In this document: positions 1 through 5,186 of the stretch, piece by piece
Position numbering within the stretch: the stretch's first letter is position 1
Layout: every line of letters starts with the position of its first letter
Assembly: GCA_030040475.1 (NCBI GenBank)
Contig: JASHTQ010000451.1
Coordinates: 1 to 5,186, forward strand
Direction: 5' to 3'
DNA length: 5,186 bases
Source: Streptosporangiaceae bacterium
GTDB taxonomy: Bacteria; Actinomycetota; Actinomycetes; Streptosporangiales; Streptosporangiaceae
Position numbers and translations under genes: made by a program
Notes under the pieces: generated by a model
Seen by the model: only the letters and a program-made list of their open reading frames with translations
Told to the model about the DNA's origin: nothing
Databases searched by the model: none

Positions 1-264
1 ATGGGCGTCTGCGCGTCGAGCGGCGGCATGTTCAACAACTACGCGATCGTGCAGGGCGTGGATCACGTCATCCCGGTCGACATCTACCTGCCCGGCTGCC
101 CGCCGCGCCCGGAAATGCTGCTCGACGCGATCCTCAAGCTGCACGACAAGATCATGAACATGAAGCTCGGCAAGAACCGGGACCGGGAGATCACCGAGCT
201 GGAGAGCGCCCGGCTCGGCCTGCGGCCGGTGCACCTGGCCGAGCCGACAGAGGCAGAGCTGTGA
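1..264 (+). CDS. nuoB: NADH-quinone oxidoreductase subunit B (NuoB), C-terminal part
   Basis: This is the 3' end of nuoB, the subunit that carries the terminal 4Fe-4S cluster N2 of complex I, which passes electrons to quinone at the junction of the peripheral and membrane arms. The 87 visible residues read in frame from base 1. The ATG at base 1 is an internal Met, not the true start: family members are usually about 160-220 residues, so roughly the first half lies off the left edge. Visible signatures are GVCASSGG (Cys4) and the PGCPPRP motif (Cys33). These are the last two N2 ligands, 29 residues apart, the same spacing as Cys129 and Cys158 in E. coli NuoB. The adjacent double-Cys pair is outside the window. 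The polar C-terminal tail (about residues 50-87) is variable in the family. The TGA stop overlaps the nuoC GTG start by four bases, suggesting translational coupling. Confidence 0.97.
   Translation: MGVCASSGGMFNNYAIVQGVDHVIPVDIYLPGCPPRPEMLLDAILKLHDKIMNMKLGKNRDREITELESARLGLRPVHLAEPTEAEL
249..253 (+). promoter_or_regulatory. Ribosome binding site for nuoC
   Basis: AGAGG lies 7 bases before the GTG at 261, inside the end of nuoB. It is a moderate Shine-Dalgarno match. Together with the GTGA stop/start overlap it supports choosing the GTG start over the in-frame ATG at 453, which would remove the N-terminal tail. Confidence 0.55.
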
Positions 265-1064
265 GCGAGCAGCCGCCGAAGGGTGCCGAGGAGACGCCGA
301 AGGCGAGTGCCGAGGAGACCCAGGGGTCCGAGGCACCGCAGGGTCCCAAGGCGGGCTCGCCGGCCGAGGAACTGCCGCCGGCCGCCGACGCCGCGGACGA
401 CAACCTGCCCGCCCGGCTCGGCGAGGCGCGGCTGAACGCGCCGGTCGTCCGGATGGGCATGTTCGGCGTCTCCGACACCCCGGACACCTCGGGGTTCGGG
501 CTGCTCCGGGTGCACAAGGCGCCGCCGCTGCACAGCGCGCGCCCGTACGGCTCCTACTTCGACGAGGTCGCCGACGCGCTCGGCCTGCCCGACGCGATCG
601 AGCGGGTGGTGGTGGACCGCGGCGAGATCACCTTCCACGTCCGCAGGGAGCGGCTGACCGAGGTCGCCGCGAAGCTGCGCGACGATCCGTCGCTGCGGTT
701 CGAGCTGTGCAGCGGGGTCTCCGGCGTGCACTACCCGGAGGACACCGGGCGCGAGCTGCACGCGGTGTACCACCTGCTGTCGATCACGCACAACCGGCGG
801 GTGCGACTCGAGGTCAGCGTGCCGGACGCGGACCCGCACGTCCCCACGATGGTCGGCGTGTACCCGACGTGCAACTGGCACGAGCGGGAGACCTGGGACT
901 TCTTCGGCATCATCTTCGACGGGCACCCCGCGCTGACCAGGATCGAGATGCCGGACGACTGGAAGGGCCACCCGCAGCGCAAGGATTACCCGCTCGGCGG
1001 CATCCCGGTCGAGTACCGCGGCGCCAAGATCCCCGCGCCAGACGAGCGGAGGCACTACCAGTGA
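261..1064 (+). CDS. nuoC: NADH-quinone oxidoreductase subunit C (NuoC, 30 kDa subunit)
   Basis: NuoC is a peripheral-arm subunit of complex I without cofactors that packs against NuoD and NuoB and helps build the quinone module. The product is 267 residues. Residues 1 to about 50 are a low-complexity tail rich in Ala, Glu and Pro with no hydrophobic core, probably disordered. The conserved 30-kDa domain occupies about residues 95-250. It holds the family signature around residues 208-217 ([10 protein letters not shown]), followed by a conserved stretch with DDWKGHP (232-238) and RKDYPL (240-245). The GTG start is chosen because it overlaps the nuoB stop as GTGA and has AGAGG seven bases upstream. 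In E. coli nuoC and nuoD are fused; here they are separate, as in actinomycetes and Thermus. The tail is the only unusual part, and long charged N-termini are, from memory, common on actinobacterial NuoC. Confidence 0.96.
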   Translation: MSEQPPKGAEETPKASAEETQGSEAPQGPKAGSPAEELPPAADAADDNLPARLGEARLNAPVVRMGMFGVSDTPDTSGFGLLRVHKAPPLHSARPYGSYFDEVADALGLPDAIERVVVDRGEITFHVRRERLTEVAAKLRDDPSLRFELCSGVSGVHYPEDTGRELHAVYHLLSITHNRRVRLEVSVPDADPHVPTMVGVYPTCNWHERETWDFFGIIFDGHPALTRIEMPDDWKGHPQRKDYPLGGIPVEYRGAKIPAPDERRHYQ

Positions 1065-1072
1065 GCCGAGCC

Positions 1073-1077
1073 GGAGG
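1073..1077 (+). promoter_or_regulatory. Ribosome binding site for nuoD
   Basis: GGAGG lies 6 bases before the ATG at 1084, within the 19-base gap between nuoC and nuoD. It is a strong Shine-Dalgarno match at good spacing and fixes the nuoD start. This is the only junction in the window without a stop/start overlap. Confidence 0.8.
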
Positions 1078-1083
1078 CAACCG

Positions 1084-2457
1084 ATGAGCGCCGGGCAGAC
1101 GCCGCACGCCGCGGCCGGGGCGAGCGACGCCGAAGCCGCGGAGGGCCGGGTCTACACGGTTTCCGGCGAGGACTGGGACGAGATCGTCGCCGCCGCGAAC
1201 GAGGCCGGGGACTTCGAGAGCGGCGAGCGGATCGTCATCAACATGGGCCCGCAGCACCCGTCCACCCACGGCGTCCTCCGGCTGATCCTGACGCTGGAGG
1301 GCGAGACGGTGGCCGAGGTACGCCCGGCCATCGGGTACCTGCACACCGGCATCGAGAAGAACATGGAATACCGGACCTGGACGCAGGGCGTCACGTTCTG
1401 CACCAGGGCGGACTACCTGATGCCGATCTTCAACGAGATGGCCTACTGCCTGTCGGTGGAGCGGCTGCTCGGCATCGAGGACAAGATTCCCGAGCGCGCG
1501 CAGATCGTCCGGGTGCTGATGATGGAGCTCAACCGGATCTCCTCGCACCTCGGCGGGATCGCCCCGATGGGCCTCGAGCTCGGGGCGACCACGATCTACA
1601 CCCAGGGCGCGCGGCTGCGCGAGCGCACCCTGGACGTGCTCGAGCTGATCACCGGCCTGCGGATGAACCACGCCTTCATCCGGCCGGGCGGCGTGCGCGA
1701 GGACCTGCCGCCTGGCGCGCTGGAGGCCATCCGACTGTTCGACGAGTCCGGCCGGCGGCTGCTCGACGAGCTGCACACCCTGATCGACGCGAACCCGATC
1801 TTCGTCGGGCGGAACAAGGGCATCGCCTACCTGGACCTGGAGGCGTGCATGGCCCTCGGCGTGACGGGCCCGATCCTGAGGTCCACCGGGCTGCCCTGGG
1901 ACCTGCGCAAGTCCCAGCCGTACTGCGGCTACGAGACGTACGACTTCGAGGTCCCGGTGCAGAAGAGCTGCGACGCGTACGGCCGGTACCTGATCCGGAT
2001 GGACGAGATCGAGGAGTCGCTGAAGATCATCGCGCAGTGCAGCGAGCGGCTGAGCGCCCGCGGCTCCGGCGACAACGATCCGATCATGATCAGCGACGCC
2101 AAGATCGGCTGGCCGGCCCAGCTGTCCCTGGGACCCGACGGCCTCGGCCCGTCGCCGCAGCACATCGCGCACATCATGGGCCAGTCCATGGAGGCGCTGA
2201 TCCACCACTTCAAGCTGCTCACCGAGGGGTTCCGGGTGCCGGCCGGGCAGGCGTACGTGCCCATCGAGTCCCCCCGCGGCGAACTCGGCGCGCACGTGGT
2301 CAGCGACGGCGGGACCCGGCCCTACCGGGTGCACATGCGCGACCCGTCGTTCACCCACCTGCAGTCGGTCGCGGCGATGTGCGAGGGCGGCTTCGTGGCC
2401 GACCTCATCCCCGCGATCGCGAGCCTAGATCCCGTGATGGGAGGCGTGGACCGGTAA
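1084..2457 (+). CDS. nuoD: NADH-quinone oxidoreductase subunit D (NuoD, 49 kDa subunit)
   Basis: NuoD forms most of the quinone headgroup site of complex I and is related to the large subunit of NiFe hydrogenases, though without metal. The product is 457 residues. Residues 1 to about 50 are an N-terminal extension. The core begins at GPQHPSTHG (55-63). His62 and Tyr111 correspond to His38 and Tyr87 of Thermus Nqo4 (His59 and Tyr108 in bovine), which bind the quinone head; the 49-residue spacing is identical. Other family motifs are GYLHTGIEK (84-92), [10 protein letters not shown] (194-203), GYETYDF (282-288), ESPRGELG (395-402) and the C-terminal ending [10 protein letters not shown]. Oddities: Glu165 stands where Thermus Asp139 sits, and residues 176-181 depart from the usual F-x-E/D-R motif. 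A rare CTA Leu codon (448) lies near the end. The TAA stop shares one base with the nuoE ATG. Confidence 0.98.
   Translation: MSAGQTPHAAAGASDAEAAEGRVYTVSGEDWDEIVAAANEAGDFESGERIVINMGPQHPSTHGVLRLILTLEGETVAEVRPAIGYLHTGIEKNMEYRTWTQGVTFCTRADYLMPIFNEMAYCLSVERLLGIEDKIPERAQIVRVLMMELNRISSHLGGIAPMGLELGATTIYTQGARLRERTLDVLELITGLRMNHAFIRPGGVREDLPPGALEAIRLFDESGRRLLDELHTLIDANPIFVGRNKGIAYLDLEACMALGVTGPILRSTGLPWDLRKSQPYCGYETYDFEVPVQKSCDAYGRYLIRMDEIEESLKIIAQCSERLSARGSGDNDPIMISDAKIGWPAQLSLGPDGLGPSPQHIAHIMGQSMEALIHHFKLLTEGFRVPAGQAYVPIESPRGELGAHVVSDGGTRPYRVHMRDPSFTHLQSVAAMCEGGFVADLIPAIASLDPVMGGVDR
2439..2444 (+). promoter_or_regulatory. Ribosome binding site for nuoE
   Basis: GGGAGG inside the last codons of nuoD, 12 bases before the ATG at 2457. 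The match is strong but the spacing is slightly long. Because the start codon shares its A with the nuoD stop (TAATG), re-initiation by ribosomes finishing nuoD probably contributes. Confidence 0.6.
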
Positions 2458-3146
2458 TGCCGTTCAGCGACCAGGTACGCGCCCGCCTCGACGCGGACGC
2501 CGCGCAGATCATCGGCCTGTACCCGGGGCCGAGATCGGCGCTGATACCGCTGCTGCACCTCGTCCAGTCCGAGGAAGGCTACGTCTCCCAGGACGGCATC
2601 GAGTACTGCGCGGCCAAGCTCGGGCTGACCGAGACCGACGTCACCGGGGTGGTGAGCTTCTACACCATGTACAAGCGCCGCCCGGTCGGCAAGTACCACG
2701 TCGGCGTGTGCACCAACACCGTGTGCGGCGTGCTCGGCGGCAACCAGATCCTCGCCGACCTGCACGAGCACCTCGGCGTTGACGACGACGAGGTCACGCC
2801 GGACGGCCAGGTCAGCCTCGAGCACCTGGAGTGCAACGCCGCCTGCACGTACGCGCCGGTGGTGATGGTGAACTGGGAGTTCTTCGACAACATGACCCCA
2901 GCCTCCGCCCGCCAGCTCGCCGACGACCTGCGGGCGGGCAACCCGGTGAAGCCGACCCGGGGCCCGGATCGCCTGGTCACCTGGCAGGAGGCAGCCCGGA
3001 TCCTGGCCGGCTTCAACGACGACCAGGCCACCGAGGGCCCGGCCGCGGGCCCCGCCGACCTGGTGGGCCTCACCGTCGCCAAACAGCACGGCTGGACCGC
3101 ACCGGAACCGGACTCGGCAGGTAACCAAGCTAAGGAGTCGCGGTGA
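2457..3146 (+). CDS. nuoE: NADH-quinone oxidoreductase subunit E (NuoE, 24 kDa subunit)
   Basis: NuoE binds the 2Fe-2S cluster N1a next to the FMN of NuoF in the NADH dehydrogenase module; N1a lies off the main electron path. The product is 229 residues. Residues 1 to about 78 form the helical N-terminal part (LIPLLHLVQSEEGY, then VVSFYTMY). A thioredoxin-like domain follows. Its four ligands are all present: Cys85 and Cys90 (C-x4-C, in GVCTNTVC) and Cys126 and Cys130 (C-x3-C, in LECNAAC). Residues from about 186 to 229 form a tail rich in Gly, Ala and Pro that the shorter 160-180 residue homologues lack. The open frame extends upstream through nuoD, but the ATG at 2457 is chosen because the homology begins there, it overlaps the nuoD stop as TAATG, and GGGAGG precedes it. 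One rare ATA Ile codon occurs at residue 30. The TGA stop overlaps the nuoF GTG by four bases. Confidence 0.97.
   Translation: MPFSDQVRARLDADAAQIIGLYPGPRSALIPLLHLVQSEEGYVSQDGIEYCAAKLGLTETDVTGVVSFYTMYKRRPVGKYHVGVCTNTVCGVLGGNQILADLHEHLGVDDDEVTPDGQVSLEHLECNAACTYAPVVMVNWEFFDNMTPASARQLADDLRAGNPVKPTRGPDRLVTWQEAARILAGFNDDQATEGPAAGPADLVGLTVAKQHGWTAPEPDSAGNQAKESR
3132..3137 (+). promoter_or_regulatory. Ribosome binding site for nuoF
   Basis: AAGGAG, 5 bases before the GTG at 3143, in a small AT-richer patch at the end of nuoE. This strong Shine-Dalgarno match decides the GTG start, which also overlaps the nuoE stop (GTGA). Confidence 0.75.
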
Positions 3147-4441
3147 CCGACACACTGACGCCGGTCCTGACCGCGTACTGGGACCAGCCCGACGTCTTCA
3201 CCATCGACGGCTACAAGCGGGCCGGCGGCTGGCAGGCGCTGCCGAAGGCGCTCGGCATGACGCGCGAAGAGGTCATCACGATCGTGAAGAACTCCGGGCT
3301 GCGCGGCCGCGGCGGGGCGGGCTTCCCGACCGGCGTGAAGTGGGGCTTCCTGCCGCAGGGCGACAACAAGCCGCACTACCTGGTGGTCAACGCGGACGAG
3401 TCGGAACCGGGCGCGTGCAAGGACATCCCGCTGATGATGGCCACCCCGCACACGCTGATCGAGGGCGCGGCCATCGCGTCGTACGCGATCGGGGCCAGCC
3501 ACGCGTTCATCTACGTCCGGGGCGAGGTGCTGCACGTCATCCGGCGGCTGCGGCACGCGGTGCGGGAGGCGTACGCGGCCGGCTACCTCGGCCGGAACAT
3601 CCTCGGCTCCGGTTTCGACCTGGACGTCATCATCCATGCCGGAGCGGGAGCCTACATCTGCGGCGAGGAGACCGCGCTGCTCGACTCGCTGGAGGGCAAG
3701 CGCGGGCTGCCGCGGAACAAGCCGCCGTTCCCGGCCGTGGCCGGCGTCTACTCGCTGCCGACCAACGTCAACAACGTGGAGTCGATCGCCAGCGCGGTGC
3801 CGATCATCCTGAACGGCGCCGACTGGTTCGCCGGCATGGGCACGGAGAAGTCCAAGGGCTGCGGGATCTTCAACCTCTCCGGCCACGTGAGCATCCCGGG
3901 CACGTACGAGGCACCGCTCGGCATCACGCTGCGCGAGCTGCTCGAGCTGTCCGGCGGGATCCGCGGCGGTCGTCGGCTGAAGTTCTGGACCGCCGGCGGC
4001 TCGTCGGCCGGGATCCTCACCGACCAGCACCTGGACATGCCGATGGACTTCGAGTCGGTCGCCGCCGCGGGGTCCGGGCTCGGCACCAGGTCGGTGATGA
4101 TCTTCGACGACACCACCTGCGTGGTCGGCGCGGTGCTCCGCTGGACCGAGTTCTACCAGCACGAGTCGTGCGGGAAATGCACGCCGTGCCGGGAGGGCAC
4201 GTACTGGCTGGTCCGCATCCTGGACCGGCTGGAACACGGCCAGGGCACCGACGATGACATCGAGAAGATGCTGGACGTCTGCGACAACATCACAGGCCGC
4301 GCGTTCTGCGCGCTCGGCGACAGCGCGACGCCGCCGATCACGTCGGCCGTCAAGTACTTCAGGGACGAGTTCATCCAGCATCACAAGGAGGGCGGCTGCC
4401 CGTTCGATCTGGCGGCCGCCACTGTCTGGAGCCAGGCATGA
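3143..4441 (+). CDS. nuoF: NADH-quinone oxidoreductase subunit F (NuoF, 51 kDa subunit)
   Basis: NuoF is the NADH-oxidising subunit of complex I. It binds NADH and FMN and carries the 4Fe-4S cluster N3, the first cluster on the main electron path. The product is 432 residues, the normal family size. The glycine-rich FMN/NADH loop [13 protein letters not shown] covers residues 52-64. [12 protein letters not shown] (83-94) and [19 protein letters not shown] (167-185) are the other nucleotide-site motifs. An SLBB-type domain lies around residues 245-300. The N3 ligands are Cys343, Cys346 and Cys349 (ESCGKCTPC) and Cys389 (RAFCALGD). The sequence reads KDIP where many bacteria have KDR after the second motif; this matches other actinobacterial NuoF as I recall them. 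The GTG start overlaps the nuoE stop and has AAGGAG upstream. The TGA stop overlaps the nuoG ATG. No frameshift or missing cofactor residue is seen. Confidence 0.98.
   Translation: MTDTLTPVLTAYWDQPDVFTIDGYKRAGGWQALPKALGMTREEVITIVKNSGLRGRGGAGFPTGVKWGFLPQGDNKPHYLVVNADESEPGACKDIPLMMATPHTLIEGAAIASYAIGASHAFIYVRGEVLHVIRRLRHAVREAYAAGYLGRNILGSGFDLDVIIHAGAGAYICGEETALLDSLEGKRGLPRNKPPFPAVAGVYSLPTNVNNVESIASAVPIILNGADWFAGMGTEKSKGCGIFNLSGHVSIPGTYEAPLGITLRELLELSGGIRGGRRLKFWTAGGSSAGILTDQHLDMPMDFESVAAAGSGLGTRSVMIFDDTTCVVGAVLRWTEFYQHESCGKCTPCREGTYWLVRILDRLEHGQGTDDDIEKMLDVCDNITGRAFCALGDSATPPITSAVKYFRDEFIQHHKEGGCPFDLAAATVWSQA
4428..4431 (+). promoter_or_regulatory. Ribosome binding site for nuoG
   Basis: GGAG within the last codons of nuoF, 6 bases before the ATG at 4438. 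Spacing is good, and with the ATGA stop/start overlap it supports this nuoG start. Confidence 0.6.
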
Positions 4442-5186
4442 CCGTCGAGACCAGGCAGGACACCGTCACCGTCACCATCGACGGGTTCGAGATCACCGTG
4501 CCCAAGGGCACCTGGATCATCCGGGCCGCCGAACTGCTCGGCATCGCGATCCCGCGGTTCTGCGAGCACCCGCTGCTGGAGCCGATCGGCGCCTGCCGCC
4601 AGTGCCTGGTCGAGGTGGAGGGTCAGCGCAAGCCGCTGGCCTCGTGCATCACCGCGTGCGCCGAGGGCATGGTGGTGAAGACCCAGCTCACCTCCGCGAT
4701 GGCGGACAAGGCGCAGCAGGGCGTGATGGAGCTGCTGCTCATCAACCACCCGCTCGACTGCCCGATGTGCGACAAGGGCGGCGAGTGCCCGCTGCAGAAC
4801 CAGGCCATGTCCAACGGGCGCGGCGAGACCCGGTTCGCCGAGGAGAAGCGGACCTTCGACAAGCCGGTGCCGATCTCCACCGAGGTCCTGCTCGACCGCG
4901 AGCGGTGCATCTCGTGCACCAGGTGCACCAGGACGTCCGAGGAGATCGCCGGGGACCCGTTCATCGAGTTCATCGGGCGCGGCCCGGCCCAGTTCATCGG
5001 CACCGCGGACGGCAAGCCGTTCAACTCCTACTTCTCCGGCAACACCGTGCAGGTCTGCCCGGTGGGCGCGCTGACCGGCGCCGCGTACCGGTTCCGCTCC
5101 CGGCCGTACGACCTGGTCTCGGTGCCGACCGTCTGCGAGCACTGCGCGTCGGGCTGCCGGGTGCGGACCGACGTCAGGCGCGGCCG
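4438..5186 (+). CDS. nuoG: NADH-quinone oxidoreductase subunit G (NuoG, 75 kDa subunit), N-terminal part
   Basis: NuoG carries most of the Fe-S chain in the NADH dehydrogenase module. Only the first 249 residues are visible; the reading frame is open to the right edge and the full family protein is usually 700-900 residues. A ferredoxin-like domain (about 8-85) holds N1b: Cys42, Cys53, Cys56 and Cys70 (C-x10-C-x2-C-x13-C). The His-Cys3 cluster N5 follows: His104, Cys108, Cys111 and Cys117. N4 is at Cys157, Cys160 and Cys163, with Cys207 (VCPVGAL) as the fourth ligand. From about residue 226 the molybdopterin-oxidoreductase-like domain begins, with CEHCASGC (Cys233, Cys236, Cys240) matching three ligands of the extra cluster N7. 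Its fourth Cys would lie beyond the edge. The ATG start overlaps the nuoF stop as ATGA, with GGAG six bases upstream. All expected ligands for N1b, N5 and N4 are intact. Confidence 0.97.
   Translation, partial: MTVETRQDTVTVTIDGFEITVPKGTWIIRAAELLGIAIPRFCEHPLLEPIGACRQCLVEVEGQRKPLASCITACAEGMVVKTQLTSAMADKAQQGVMELLLINHPLDCPMCDKGGECPLQNQAMSNGRGETRFAEEKRTFDKPVPISTEVLLDRERCISCTRCTRTSEEIAGDPFIEFIGRGPAQFIGTADGKPFNSYFSGNTVQVCPVGALTGAAYRFRSRPYDLVSVPTVCEHCASGCRVRTDVRRG

Noticed and set aside
1..3. ATG at base 1 as the true start of nuoB.
   Set aside because: It would give an 87-residue protein starting three residues before an N2 ligand Cys. The Met belongs to the internal MGVCAS motif, so the gene is cut by the window edge.
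84..1055. Long minus-strand open frame (323 codons) opposite nuoB/nuoC.
   Set aside because: In very GC-rich genes stop codons are rare on the opposite strand. The translation is Arg/Val/Gly-rich with no recognisable domain, and the + strand carries clear complex I genes.
1065..1083. The nuoC/nuoD gap as a possible promoter or terminator.
   Set aside because: Only 19 bases, holding a ribosome binding site. There is no hairpin with a T-run and no room for promoter elements.
910..2358. Long minus-strand open frame (482 codons) opposite nuoC/nuoD.
   Set aside because: Same GC artefact: it lies opposite well-conserved NuoD sequence and has a biased composition without motifs.
1845..2456. Upstream in-frame extension of nuoE through the nuoD gene, which could be read as a fusion protein.
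   Set aside because: The extension is Arg/Pro-rich out-of-frame nuoD sequence. NuoE homology begins exactly at the ATG at 2457.
2660..4384. Minus-strand open frame of 574 codons, the longest in the window, opposite nuoE/nuoF.
   Set aside because: It spans two real genes, has shadow-type composition (Arg, Ala, Val, Asp, His) and no recognisable domain, so length alone is not evidence here.

Overview
This window is a stretch of the nuo operon, which encodes respiratory complex I (NDH-1, proton-translocating NADH:quinone oxidoreductase), all on the + strand in the order nuoB (3' end), nuoC, nuoD, nuoE, nuoF, nuoG (5' end). The sequence is very GC-rich, with third codon positions almost always G or C. 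It uses GTG as well as ATG starts. Separate nuoC and nuoD genes, the wording of the protein motifs and the tailed NuoE all point to an actinomycete (Actinomycetota). I cannot name a genus from sequence alone.

Layout: nuoB runs off the left edge (1-264). It is followed by nuoC (261-1064), nuoD (1084-2457), nuoE (2457-3146), nuoF (3143-4441) and nuoG (4438 to the right edge). The genes are packed tightly: four of the five junctions are stop/start overlaps (GTGA, TAATG, GTGA, ATGA), and the only gap is 19 bases between nuoC and nuoD. No promoter, terminator, RNA gene, repeat, mobile element or CRISPR array is visible. The transcript therefore starts upstream and continues downstream of the window.

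How the genes work together: NuoE, NuoF and NuoG form the NADH dehydrogenase module. NADH reduces FMN in NuoF, and electrons pass along Fe-S clusters in NuoF and NuoG, with the side cluster N1a in NuoE. NuoB, NuoC and NuoD belong to the connecting quinone module, where the last cluster N2 (NuoB) hands electrons to quinone in a pocket built from NuoB and NuoD. All cluster ligands expected in the visible parts are present, so these look like functional housekeeping genes.

I found no undescribed system here. The points worth a second look are modest: Glu in NuoD where the classical quinone-site Asp sits, a divergent nearby NuoD motif, an N7-type Cys motif in NuoG, and low-complexity tails on NuoC and NuoE.
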